NCBI RefSeq assembly: GCF_963666145.1 | Contig: NZ_OY762614.1 | Coordinates: 2,904,501-2,968,500 of the forward strand | DNA from: an uncultured Desulfobacter sp. | GTDB lineage: Bacteria > Desulfobacterota > Desulfobacteria > Desulfobacterales > Desulfobacteraceae | Direction of reading: 5' to 3' | Length of the DNA: 64,000 nucleotides | In this document: positions 7,494 to 16,054 of the stretch, piece after piece | Layout: every line of letters begins with the position of its first letter | Position numbering within the stretch: the stretch's first letter is position 1 | Translations under genes and position numbers: made by a program | Notes under the pieces: generated by a model | What the model was told of the DNA's origin: nothing | The model's input: the letters and a program-made list of their open reading frames with translations, nothing else | Databases searched by the model: none

Positions 7494-9266
7494 TTATTCC
7501 TGGGCGGCCTCAAAGCCTTGAACAGCCACGGTGAAATTGGCCAGATCCTCGGGCAGATTGGAAAAAATCAGCATAAACATGACCGAGGCCCCGGGTTTGA
7601 TATTGACGTTGGTATTCTGATTTCCCTCTTTGACGCCCATCTGCTTGGTTATATCCGAGATATTTCCGGTTTTTAGGGCCTCTTCGGGTATTATATTTCC
7701 GCAATAGGCGATCAGCGTGCCTGCTTTGGTGTTGTTTTTTTTCATCAGGGTTCCTTTGACCCGAATGAAGCTGACTGACTTATTGGAGGGGTTTTTAACC
7801 TTGCCTGTAACAATAAACAGATCCCCTGCGCTTGTATTGGAAACGAATCGTCCATTTATACTAGGTTCGTCCAGCACGGGTTTCAACGGCGGTTTGGGCG
7901 CCGGTTTGGGCGCAAGCCACTGGCTGATAAATGGAATCTGAATGTCGGAGACAACCGGAATGGTTACCCCAAGACTCATTATCGCCACATAGGCTGCCAG
8001 GAGGAGCAGCGTCAGTACCAACAGAATTTTAACTGCCGGGCTTAGTCCTTTTTTCTTTTTTGCGCTTCGTTTCTGGCGGACGCTTTGTGCGGACAACGGT
8101 GTGATCATCGGCCCTTGTTCTTGGGCTGTCTCTGCGGCGGCCTCAATTTCATCCTCTGCCGGATACGGGGCTGAATCAGGTTCGGATGTGGTCTCTTCCT
8201 CTTCGGATTCCGGGAGGGTTAGTTCTGAATCTTCGGGCTCTGTTTCCTGTTCCAGCACTTTGTCATATTCTGCAAATTTATCCGCCTCTGAGACGGTTTG
8301 CCCAAGTTCTTCGTTTGTTTCCTGGTCGCCGGATTCTTCATCGTCGCTGCCGTCAGGTTCAAGGGATAAGTCTTCTGATGGGAATGCCTCGTTTTGCATA
8401 TCCGATTGTGCGTCAGGAATCCCTTCCTGTGCCTGGGCAGATGGGTTTGTCAGGGCGTCGTCCGGGTCGAGGAATAAATCCTGATCATCGTCGTCTTTAT
8501 CTGTTTCAAGAACAAGATCGGTCTGGGAATCGTCTTCAAATTCAAGTTCCAGCCCGTCTTCCTCTTGGGTCTCCAGTTCCAGTTCATCTAAATGAGGCGG
8601 CTCTTTGGCTGGATCTTCCAGCTCAAAGGACAGCGCTTCAAGCTCAAGGCCTGATTCTTCGTCGTCATCTTGGTCAAAACTGATTTCAATGTCTGCTGTC
8701 TCTGAATCACCGGGCATTGACGGCCGTTCAGAAGCGATCTTATCTTCGCTTGATTCAAGTTCAAAATCCTGGGTGTCCAGTTCAAGATCATCATCCTGGA
8801 AGTCCAGTTCCGGTTCCTCTATCTCAAAATCAGCAGTTTCAAAATCCAGACCTTCTTCGTCAAAGTCATTGGACGGCGCTTCAATTTTAAGATCCTGGTC
8901 CTGAAAATTCCGAGTGTCTAAATCTGTCTGGGGGGGGGGCGAATTGTCTTCAAATTCCGAGTCATCGAATTCAATTTCTGAGAAATCAATATCCGAATCT
9001 TCCGGGTCGGCTGAATCGACGTCCAAGCTTAAATCGTCGTTTTGGGATTCGTTAAGGTCTGAATCGTCCTGCAATTCCGGTTCATCAATGGGGGTGTCGT
9101 ATTCTTCTGGTTTCGGCTGATCAGACAGTTCAAGTCCTGGGAGCTCCGATGGAAAGGCTGTAAAAACATGCAGGCACTTACTGCATCTAACCTTTGATCC
9201 CCCGGGCTTAATCAGGGCATCGTCAAGGACAAACCGGGTTGCGCACTTTTCGCAGGTAATGATCAT
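7494..9266 (-). CDS. Zinc-ribbon, acidic, membrane-anchored DUF3426 protein
   Basis: I start it at the ATG at 9266 (AAGGGG nine bases upstream), giving 590 residues beginning MIITCEKCATRF. Residues 1-40 form an MJ0042-type zinc ribbon (CEKC...CSKC). About 45-375 is a low-complexity stretch dominated by Asp, Glu and Ser with recurring short motifs such as LELE and DDLEL. A single membrane helix follows at about 408-430 (AVKILLVLTLLLLAAYVAIM), then a proline-lysine linker and a C-terminal DUF3426 domain with a beta-rich FIVTGKVKNPSNKSVSF region. Similar small proteins are common in deltaproteobacteria, but the acidic linker is unusually long here. Function unknown; a cytoplasmic sensor tied to a periplasmic domain is one reading. 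Confidence 0.82.
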   Translation of the reverse strand: MIITCEKCATRFVLDDALIKPGGSKVRCSKCLHVFTAFPSELPGLELSDQPKPEEYDTPIDEPELQDDSDLNESQNDDLSLDVDSADPEDSDIDFSEIEFDDSEFEDNSPPPQTDLDTRNFQDQDLKIEAPSNDFDEEGLDFETADFEIEEPELDFQDDDLELDTQDFELESSEDKIASERPSMPGDSETADIEISFDQDDDEESGLELEALSFELEDPAKEPPHLDELELETQEEDGLELEFEDDSQTDLVLETDKDDDDQDLFLDPDDALTNPSAQAQEGIPDAQSDMQNEAFPSEDLSLEPDGSDDEESGDQETNEELGQTVSEADKFAEYDKVLEQETEPEDSELTLPESEEEETTSEPDSAPYPAEDEIEAAAETAQEQGPMITPLSAQSVRQKRSAKKKKGLSPAVKILLVLTLLLLAAYVAIMSLGVTIPVVSDIQIPFISQWLAPKPAPKPPLKPVLDEPSINGRFVSNTSAGDLFIVTGKVKNPSNKSVSFIRVKGTLMKKNNTKAGTLIAYCGNIIPEEALKTGNISDITKQMGVKEGNQNTNVNIKPGASVMFMLIFSNLPEDLANFTVAVQGFEAAQE

Positions 9267-9377
9267 TGGGCATCCCCTTAATTTGAATAACAGCCATGGG
9301 CTGACCAGGCCGACCAACACCCGGACTCAGCCCACAACAAAATATGAAAGTAATGTATTGGTTTATATAAACTATTT

Positions 9378-9893
9378 CTATAATTTTAAGTCAAAGATTG
9401 CCGGCAGGTTCCTGTATTTTTCATTGTAATCCAGCCCATAGCCCACGATAAACCCCGTATCAAGGCTGAAACACGAATAGGCCACATTGACTTTCGTTTC
9501 CCGGCGTTCGCTTTTATCGATCAGTGCACATATTTTTATGGACCGGGGATTTAATGATTTCATGGATTCGACGATCTTTACAAGGGTCCGTCCTGTATCC
9601 ACGATATCTTCCACCAATAGCACATCACGTCCTTTAAGTTCAAGGTCGGGTTTTTTTGTAAATACAATCTGTCCGGTGGATGAGGTCCCTTCGTATGACG
9701 ACGCGCCCACCAGATCAATTTCATGGTCAATGGTGATCTGCCGGACAAGATCTGCCATAAAAACAAAAGCCCCTTTGAGTACTCCGATAACCACGAGATC
9801 TAAATCATTATAATCAGCGGAGATCTTTTTTCCGATCTCCTGGATTTTTTCCTTGATTTCCTGTTGGGAAATCAAGGGGATGAGTTCTGGCAT
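9378..9893 (-). CDS. hpt: Hypoxanthine phosphoribosyltransferase
   Basis: This purine-salvage enzyme converts hypoxanthine or guanine and PRPP to IMP or GMP. At 171 residues it has the usual length. The PRPP-binding motif VLLVEDIVDTGRTL is at about residues 92-105, and LVVIGVLKGAFVFMADL at about 34-50 supplies the pyrophosphate loop. KPDLELKGRDV and the C-terminal VGYGLDYNEKYRNLP match the family's substrate loop. It lies six bases downstream of the CbpA-like gene on the same strand, so the two are probably co-transcribed. Its cytoplasmic housekeeping role is well supported. Confidence 0.95.
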   Translation of the reverse strand: MPELIPLISQQEIKEKIQEIGKKISADYNDLDLVVIGVLKGAFVFMADLVRQITIDHEIDLVGASSYEGTSSTGQIVFTKKPDLELKGRDVLLVEDIVDTGRTLVKIVESMKSLNPRSIKICALIDKSERRETKVNVAYSCFSLDTGFIVGYGLDYNEKYRNLPAIFDLKL

Positions 9894-9899
9894 GTTGAA

Positions 9900-10859
9900 T
9901 TATAATCCCGTTTCTTTAAGTTCTTCGATTAGTTTTTTTTGTTTGGAGTTTAATTGTTTGGGCAACTCTATATTAACCACAACATAGAGATCTCCGCAAC
10001 CATTTCCTTTCATATGGGGAATTCCCATGCCCGGCAGACGCATTTTTGCCTTGTGCCCGGTCCCCGGCGGCAAGGTCAGGTTTATGGTTTTGCCAGACGG
10101 GGTGGTTACCTCAACCTTATCTCCTAGAAGGGCCTGGGTGAGGGCGACATCCTTTGTCATCAGAATATCGTTCCCCTCCAGGGTAATGCCCTGGGGCAAG
10201 GACGGACTGGATTTGATGTAAAGGTTGCCGGCCGGACCGCCGTTGGCGCCGGATTCGCCTTTGCCTGCCAGTCTGATTTTTTTACCCTGGGTGAGCCCTT
10301 TGGGGATTTTCACCTCAATGGCTTTGGCCTGCCCGTCCTGGGATATGGTGATGGTTTTGTTGCCGCCATTGAGTATCTCGTCCAGGGTTAGGGGAATTTC
10401 ATATTCCAGGTCTTTTCCCTTGGCCGGGGCTCTTCGACCGTAACCCCCGCCGGCCCCTGCGTTCTGGAAAAAGGGGTTGCCTCCCATGCCGGAATATGAA
10501 GACCTTGCGCCCCCCTGTTTAAATGCAGAAGAAAAACCGCCGGACCGGTTAAACCCGCCGCCACCGCCGAAGCCGAACTCCTTGAGGATATCGCCCAGAT
10601 CAAAGTTTCTGAAAATATCTTCCTGGGAAAATTTTTGTTGAAAGTCGGCTGATCCGTAAGTATCATACTGTTTTCTTTTTTCGGGATCACTGAGAACGGC
10701 ATAGGCCTCTGAAATGGTTTTGAACTTATCTTCCAGGGCCTTGTCCCCTTGGGTCTTATCCGGGTGGTATTTGATGGCAAGTTTTCTGTATGCTTTTTTG
10801 ATGTCGGCGGCTGTCGCCGTCTTATCTATGCCAAGTGTTTTGTAATAATCTTGCGCCAT
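9900..10859 (-). CDS. CbpA-like J-domain co-chaperone (DnaJ family, no zinc finger)
   Basis: The protein has an N-terminal J-domain (YYKTLGIDKTATAADIKKAY, with HPD in KYHPDKTQ around residue 33) and a Gly/Phe-rich linker (about 75-150, FGFGGGGGFNRSGG). The C-terminus is a two-part substrate-binding domain (about 155-315) without the four CxxCxGxG zinc motifs of true DnaJ. It would stimulate DnaK ATPase and deliver clients. I prefer the ATG at 10859 (319 residues) over an in-frame TTG at 10871, because AAAGGA directly abuts the TTG. It is followed at six bases by hpt. Confidence 0.9.
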   Translation of the reverse strand: MAQDYYKTLGIDKTATAADIKKAYRKLAIKYHPDKTQGDKALEDKFKTISEAYAVLSDPEKRKQYDTYGSADFQQKFSQEDIFRNFDLGDILKEFGFGGGGGFNRSGGFSSAFKQGGARSSYSGMGGNPFFQNAGAGGGYGRRAPAKGKDLEYEIPLTLDEILNGGNKTITISQDGQAKAIEVKIPKGLTQGKKIRLAGKGESGANGGPAGNLYIKSSPSLPQGITLEGNDILMTKDVALTQALLGDKVEVTTPSGKTINLTLPPGTGHKAKMRLPGMGIPHMKGNGCGDLYVVVNIELPKQLNSKQKKLIEELKETGL

Positions 10860-10975
10860 TTTATATCTCAATTCCTTTGTGTTTAGCTGTCTGGGTTCCC
10901 TTTAATACAAATGTGTAATAAAAATAAGGCGCAACCCGTTCAAGTCAAGAGCGGCAGGGATAGCCTTTGCGTCAA

Positions 10976-12862
10976 TTAATGGGTAGACCTATTTTGTCTG
11001 AATGCGCTGATGGCCACCATGAGAACGGAGATGGCTGCCGGGGTCATGCCATCGATTCGGGATGCCTGGCCCAGGGATGCCGGATTGATCCGGTTGAGTT
11101 TTTCCCTGATTTCATTGGAGAGGCCGTGGGCCACATCAAAGGAAAATTCAGTTGGAATTTTTATCCGTTCCAGATCCTCAAATTTTTTAATTTCATTGTA
11201 CTGACGCCGGATATACCCTTCGTATTTAATTTCGATTTCCACCTGCCGGGCTGCGCGCTCCTGGACGGGTTTCGGGGCAGGGGCTATCTGCTGCAACAAA
11301 TCGTAATTAAGCTCCGCTCGTTTGAGTAATTGACTTAACGGCACTCCTGTATCAATGGGATTGGAGTTGTGGCCGGTAAGAAAGGCATTTGTTTCATCAC
11401 TGGGTTTGACCACAGCCTGGTTGACCCGTTCAAGTTCTTTTTTTGTGGCTTCCTTGATCCGGCGAACTTCATCCAGGCGGACCTGGTCTGTCAGGCCGTA
11501 TTCATAACCGATCCGGGCCAGCCGCAGATCTGCATTGTCTTCCCTGAGCAGCAGCCGGTATTCGGCACGGGAGGTGAACATGCGGTAGGGCTCCTTCGTG
11601 CCCCGGGTAACCAGATCGTCAACCATGACGCCGATATATGCCTGGGAGCGGTCCAAAATAAACGGCGGTCGGCCAAGGATCTTTGCCGCGGCATTGGCGC
11701 CTGCCCACAGGCCCTGGGCTCCGGCTTCTTCATATCCGGAGGTGCCGTTGATCTGTCCTGCCAAAAACAGTCCCCGCACCTTTTTGGTTTCAAGGGCTGG
11801 CGTCAGCTCCAGGGGCGACACATAATCGTATTCAATGGCGTAGGCCGGGCGCATGATCTGGGCCTGTTCAAGGCCTTTGACCGAACGCACCACCTGGTAC
11901 TGGATCTCCAACGGCAGGCTGTTTCCCAAGCCCGACGCATAAATTTCCTTGGAGTCAATGCCTTCATATTCCAGGATTACATGGTGGGAGTCCCGGTCCG
12001 GAAATTTTACCACCTTGTCTTCAAAGGATGGGCAGTACCTGGCGGACTGGCCCTTGATATGCCCGCCGTACAGGGCTGAATATTTCAGATTGTTGCGGAT
12101 GATAGCGTGAGTGTCCGGGTTGGTCTGACCCATGAAGCTTGGCAGCATGGGCGTTGTCACCTGGGTGGTGGAAAAGGAAAACGGTTTGATCACCTGGTCT
12201 GACCCGTGGACGTTGAATTGGGAAAAATCAATGGAGTCGGCATGCAGTCGCGGTGGGGTGCCTGTTTTCATTCGGCCCATTTCAAGGTCCATGGATTCAA
12301 GGCTTAAGGCTAGGCCTGTGGAGGCAAATTCCCCGGCGCGCCCGGCCTGGATTTTTGAAGCCCCGATATGGACTGTGCCACGCAGAAAGGTCCCGGTGGT
12401 AATGACCACGCTTGCGGCCAGATATTCAAATCCGGTATTGTCCACAATCCCTTTGACTTCATTGTTTTCAACGATCAAAGATTCCACCATGGCCTGTTTT
12501 AGATCCAGATTCTCGGCCTTTTCCAGGACATGCTTCATGTGTCTTGAATACATGTTCTTGTCATTCTGGGTTCGGGTGGACTGGACCGCCGGGCCTTTGC
12601 GGGTGTTCAGGGTCCGGTACTGGATGGCCGAAGCGTCTGATATCTTTGCCATCCAGCCGCCCAGGGCGTCAATCTCCTTGACCAGCTGGCCTTTGGCTGT
12701 GCCGCCGATGGATGGACTGCAGGGCATGGCCGCAATTTTGTCCATGTCGATGGTGAGCAAAAGGGTGTCGCAACCCATGCGGGCCGCAGCCAGGGCGGCT
12801 TCGCACCCGGCATGTCCTGCACCCACCACAATGACATCATATCTGTTTTTAAACGTGTTCAT
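10976..12862 (-). CDS. mnmG: tRNA uridine-5-carboxymethylaminomethyl modification enzyme MnmG
   Basis: With MnmE this FAD protein places the 5-carboxymethylaminomethyl group on wobble U34 of certain tRNAs. At 628 residues it has full length. It opens with the FAD motif VIVVGAGHAGCEAALAAAR (about residues 10-28) and contains GGTAKGQLVKEIDALGG (about 54-70), TGTFLRG, the tetrahydrofolate-region segment YCPSFEDKVVKF and, near the end, the helical tRNA-binding domain with LNRINPASLGQASRI. The gene is complete with conserved signatures. MnmE and the rsmG/parAB neighbours often found with mnmG are not here. Confidence 0.96.
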   Translation of the reverse strand: MNTFKNRYDVIVVGAGHAGCEAALAAARMGCDTLLLTIDMDKIAAMPCSPSIGGTAKGQLVKEIDALGGWMAKISDASAIQYRTLNTRKGPAVQSTRTQNDKNMYSRHMKHVLEKAENLDLKQAMVESLIVENNEVKGIVDNTGFEYLAASVVITTGTFLRGTVHIGASKIQAGRAGEFASTGLALSLESMDLEMGRMKTGTPPRLHADSIDFSQFNVHGSDQVIKPFSFSTTQVTTPMLPSFMGQTNPDTHAIIRNNLKYSALYGGHIKGQSARYCPSFEDKVVKFPDRDSHHVILEYEGIDSKEIYASGLGNSLPLEIQYQVVRSVKGLEQAQIMRPAYAIEYDYVSPLELTPALETKKVRGLFLAGQINGTSGYEEAGAQGLWAGANAAAKILGRPPFILDRSQAYIGVMVDDLVTRGTKEPYRMFTSRAEYRLLLREDNADLRLARIGYEYGLTDQVRLDEVRRIKEATKKELERVNQAVVKPSDETNAFLTGHNSNPIDTGVPLSQLLKRAELNYDLLQQIAPAPKPVQERAARQVEIEIKYEGYIRRQYNEIKKFEDLERIKIPTEFSFDVAHGLSNEIREKLNRINPASLGQASRIDGMTPAAISVLMVAISAFRQNRSTH

Positions 12863-13027
12863 AACATCCTTAACTATTTTTACAGCAACTTAATATAATG
12901 GCTGCGGGCTGTTGGTCAAGCTTTCCCTGGGAATTTTCACCTTGGCAAATCCATTTGTAGTCTGTATGTTTATAGGTTTGATCAAGTGTGCAACGTGTAT
13001 TAATAAAGGTATGAAACGGGGGAAAAA

Positions 13028-13957
13028 TTGGCAGATGCGGACCGAATGAAGCGTTACTCGGATTATAATGCCTATCTGCGCGGCCTGTTTGGTGAGCGCG
13101 TGCAGAAAATTTCCGTGGATGCCGGGCTGACCTGCCCGAACCGGGATGGAAGCCTGTCGTCGTCCGGATGTATTTACTGCAACGCACAAGGGTCGGGTAC
13201 CGGGGCCTTTGCCAGGGGGCTTTCCATTTCCCAGCAGATTGAAGCCGGCAAGATCGGCGCCGTAAAAAAATACAAGGCCAGGAAATTTCTTGCCTATTTT
13301 CAGTCTTTTACCAATACCTATGCCCCGGTGGATCATCTTAAAGCCTTATATGATGAGGCCCTCTCCTGTGAGGGCATGGTCGGCATGGCTGTGGGCACAA
13401 GGCCCGACTGTGTGGACCAGGAGAAGATTGATCTGCTTGACTCATATACAAAAAACTATCTTATCTGGCTGGAATACGGGCTTCAGTCCGTCCACAACGC
13501 CACCCTTGCACTGATTAACCGGGGGCATGATTTCAAGGCTTTTGAAACGGCCATGGCCCTGGCTGCCCCTAAAACCAAACTGAATGTCTGTGCCCATATT
13601 ATCCTGGGTCTGCCCGGAGAAACCCGGGATATGATGCTGGATAATGCCCGGGTTCTATGCGATTTGGGGGTAAACGGCGTCAAAATTCACCTGCTTTATG
13701 TGGTCCGCGGCACTGCTTTGGATACGATGTATGCCCAAGGCCGGTACACGCCTTTGGAACAGCAGGCGTATGTGGACCTGGTCTGCGATTTTCTGGAGCG
13801 GCTGCCCAGGTCCATGATCATCCAGCGGATCACAGGGGATCCCCATGCCGATGAGCTTGTGGCCCCGTTATGGTCGGCCCGGTACCGGGAGACATTCAAC
13901 ATGATTCAGCATGCCCTTGAAGCCCGGGATTCCTACCAGGGAAAATGCCGGGCCTAA
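13028..13957 (+). CDS. Radical SAM protein of the TIGR01212 (YhcC-like) family
   Basis: The 309-residue product carries the cysteine signature TCPNRDG...GCIYC (residues about 36-52), with three Cys that would hold the [4Fe-4S] cluster used to cleave SAM. It also has the family segments YFQSFTNTYAP (about 97), VGTRPDC (about 127) and WLEYGLQS (about 148), with HIILGLPGE at about 195. The family is widespread in bacteria, but its reaction is not established to my knowledge. The TTG at 13028 is chosen because GGGGG lies about eight bases before it; an ATG at 13046 has no good ribosome site. It is convergent with rhlE, whose stop is 20 bases away. Confidence 0.9.
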   Translation: MADADRMKRYSDYNAYLRGLFGERVQKISVDAGLTCPNRDGSLSSSGCIYCNAQGSGTGAFARGLSISQQIEAGKIGAVKKYKARKFLAYFQSFTNTYAPVDHLKALYDEALSCEGMVGMAVGTRPDCVDQEKIDLLDSYTKNYLIWLEYGLQSVHNATLALINRGHDFKAFETAMALAAPKTKLNVCAHIILGLPGETRDMMLDNARVLCDLGVNGVKIHLLYVVRGTALDTMYAQGRYTPLEQQAYVDLVCDFLERLPRSMIIQRITGDPHADELVAPLWSARYRETFNMIQHALEARDSYQGKCRA

Positions 13958-13977
13958 ACGCCGGGGGCCGGACTGTT

Positions 13978-15102
13978 TTAAGCAGGAAGCAGGGACTCCT
14001 CTGTTATTTTTCTGCCCAGGGCTTTTTCGATCAGGGTGATAGTTTTATTATCTTCCCGGGTTGTAAAGGTGTATGCCTGGCCGGGTTTATTCGCCCTTCC
14101 CGTTCTGCCTGTTCTGTGAATATAGGTTTCAACTGTATCCGGCAGGTCATAATTGATCACATGGGAAACCCCTGATACGTCGATTCCCCTGGCGGCAATA
14201 TCCGTTGCCACAAGGATTTTGAAGGAGCCGCTTCTAAATCCTTCCATGGCTTTGCGCCGCTGGTTCTGGGATAAATTCCCCTGTAGGGAGACGGCGTTGA
14301 ATCCCGATTTTTTTAACTGGACGGCAAGGCTTTTGGCTTTATGTTTGGTCCGCGTAAATACAATGGTGCTGTCCATACCGTTTTTTTCAAACAAGGTTTT
14401 GAGCAGGTCCGTGCGCTTTTCCTTCTGGACATTAAACCGGCTGTGGGAGATCTGGGGCGCGGGACCGGTCCGGTTGATATGGACTTTGACGGGTTGGTTT
14501 AAAATGTCCTGGACCAACTTTTCGATCATTTTGGGCATGGTCGCAGAGAAAACCAGGGTCTGGCGTTTTTGGGGCAAAGACCGGATAATTCGCCGGATAT
14601 CAGGCAAAAATCCCATGTCAAGCATCTGGTCGGCCTCGTCCAGAACAAGGGTGTCAATCTCATTAAGGCGCAGGGCCTTTTCACTCATGAGATCCAGAAG
14701 TCGTCCCGGGCATGCCACAACAATGTCCACGCCCTGTTTAAGGGCCTTGATCTGAGGATTTTTTCCGACCCCACCGTAAACGGCTGCGCTTTTAACCGGG
14801 ATGTGCTTTGCCATCGTGATGATACTTTCATGGATCTGTTCGGCCAGTTCCCTGGTGGGGGCCATGATCAGTGCGGACGGCGCGGCGGATGATGCGGTGC
14901 GGTCTGTGGTGAGCAAGTGCTGGAGAATGGGCAGCACAAAGGCTACGGTTTTTCCGGTGCCGGTCTGGGCCAGGCCAAGGATATCTTTGCCTTCAAGAAC
15001 CGGAGGGATGGCTTGCTGCTGGATTGGGGTCGGGCGGGTGTAGCCCGCGTCACGAATACCCGACTGGATGCCGGGGTAAAATTGAAACTGGGTAAAACTC
15101 AT
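13978..15102 (-). CDS. rhlE: DEAD-box RNA helicase, RhlE-like
   Basis: This ATP-dependent RNA helicase (374 residues) has the two RecA-like domains in full. Motifs in order are Q (TRPTPIQQQAI), I (AQTGTGKT), Ia (PTRELAEQI), II (DEAD), III (SAT), IV (STIVFTRTK), V (ATDIAARGIDV) and VI (HRTGRTGR). There is no long basic C-terminal tail, as in minimal RhlE proteins acting in ribosome assembly or RNA decay. It sits a few hundred bases from a cold-shock gene on the same strand, and DEAD-box helicases are often cold induced. The csp terminator between them argues against one transcript. Confidence 0.93.
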   Translation of the reverse strand: MSFTQFQFYPGIQSGIRDAGYTRPTPIQQQAIPPVLEGKDILGLAQTGTGKTVAFVLPILQHLLTTDRTASSAAPSALIMAPTRELAEQIHESIITMAKHIPVKSAAVYGGVGKNPQIKALKQGVDIVVACPGRLLDLMSEKALRLNEIDTLVLDEADQMLDMGFLPDIRRIIRSLPQKRQTLVFSATMPKMIEKLVQDILNQPVKVHINRTGPAPQISHSRFNVQKEKRTDLLKTLFEKNGMDSTIVFTRTKHKAKSLAVQLKKSGFNAVSLQGNLSQNQRRKAMEGFRSGSFKILVATDIAARGIDVSGVSHVINYDLPDTVETYIHRTGRTGRANKPGQAYTFTTREDNKTITLIEKALGRKITEESLLPA

Positions 15103-15420
15103 TTAAACTCCTGAACGCAGACCTTTTTCAGCGTAAGGCCGTATCATGCGGACCTCTATTTTCTGTGATCTGCTTACAATATATATTGTGTGAAAAAAGG
15201 TAAGACGAAGATTAAGGGCGAACCCTCAACTTGAAGAAGATACAACGGGCGTATCCAACAACATCTCCATACTGTTTTCACGGTTAAGTATCAGTAAAAA
15301 CGTCAACGTGCGATGTTTGTCAGACAACGCGGCCGGCGTGCAGTCTCTGTGAGAGGGGAACTCTGACAGGAAACATGTCTTTCCGGCATTTAAATAGTGT
15401 ATTAACTAAAACGTTTCGGG

Positions 15421-15443
15421 GGCAGCAGAAGGTGTCTGCTGCC
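15421..15443. other. Perfect GC-rich hairpin
   Basis: GGCAGCAGA (15421-15429), a five-base loop, then TCTGCTGCC (15435-15443). It lies about 20 bases beyond the csp terminator on the minus strand and has no T run of its own on either strand. It could be an RNA-processing or protein-binding structure in the rhlE leader. Confidence 0.6.
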
Positions 15444-15464
15444 GGCCCAGGCCGTATCAGCCAA

Positions 15465-15500
15465 CAAAAAAGCCCCCGAGAACAAAAAACTCTCAGGGGC
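15465..15500 (-). terminator. Rho-independent terminator, downstream of csp
   Basis: On the minus strand GCCCCTGAGAG pairs with CTCGGGGGC across a loop of mostly T, followed by TTTTTT. It lies about 120 bases past the csp stop, implying a fairly long 3' untranslated region. Confidence 0.8.
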
Positions 15501-15618
15501 CGTAATAACTGTTCAGATGAAAGCGTTCGAAATTCGCCAAAACCCTTTCAGGTTTTCCTCGGGAGACCGGGAAAAAAGATAAGGTCAGTCCATGACAGTT
15601 ATCAATAAAGGTGGTCAG

Positions 15619-15822
15619 CTAGATCAATGTAACATTTGCAGCAGCCGGACCTTTAGGGCCCTGCTCAATGTCAAATGTAACCTGATCGCCTTCGTTCAGA
15701 GTCTTAAAACCTGTTGCGTTAATTCCTGAATGATGAACAAAGACATCTTTTCCACCATCTTCTACTTCGATAAATCCAAAACCTTTAGTTTCGCTGAACC
15801 ACTTTACGGTACCTTTTGCCAT
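15619..15822 (-). CDS. CspA-family cold-shock protein
   Basis: A 67-residue single OB-fold RNA/DNA-binding protein. It begins KGTVKWFSETKGFGFIEVED, with RNP1 KGFGFI and RNP2 VFVHHSGI, and ends with the conserved GPKGPAAANV. It melts RNA secondary structure and serves as an RNA chaperone in cold or growth transitions. It starts behind AGGAGACC and has about 230 bases of AT-rich leader upstream, which fits the long regulated leaders of csp mRNAs. Confidence 0.95.
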   Translation of the reverse strand: MAKGTVKWFSETKGFGFIEVEDGGKDVFVHHSGINATGFKTLNEGDQVTFDIEQGPKGPAAANVTLI

Positions 15823-16054
15823 GTTGGCGGTCTCCTAAATAAAAAAAATAAAAATTTGCTTCTAACTTTTGGGGGTAATCACAGAAAATAAATAATGAGA
15901 TATACACCTTAAGGAAGGAACATATGCATGTACGTAACATACATTTTGCGTAGTATACTGGAAAAAAAGAGAATGTCAATATCAAACCTGTAAAATGTAA
16001 AATTTTTTTTAAAATTATATCACTTTTATTAACAGCCTTCCTGGATGACAAAAA
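15823..16054 (-). promoter_or_regulatory. Long AT-rich leader/promoter region of csp
   Basis: These 232 bases between the apbE stop and the csp start are very AT-rich and contain no gene. The ribosome site AGGAGACC lies just before the csp ATG. I expect the promoter and a structured 5' untranslated region here, by analogy with cspA; I did not identify a defined cold box. Confidence 0.4.

Larger units (their letters stand above)
15103..15618. other. Non-coding region between csp and rhlE
   Basis: No convincing gene. On the minus strand it is the 3' side of csp and the upstream region of rhlE. It holds a perfect 9-bp hairpin at 15421-15443 and a terminator at 15465-15500. Downstream of these, 15115-15400 must contain the rhlE promoter, but I cannot assign boxes with confidence. 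Confidence 0.6.

Noticed and set aside
8101..8904. Serine-rich plus-strand frames opposite the acidic linker of the zinc-ribbon protein
   Set aside because: Asp/Glu codons read backwards give Ser-rich strings. No ribosome site or conserved motif.
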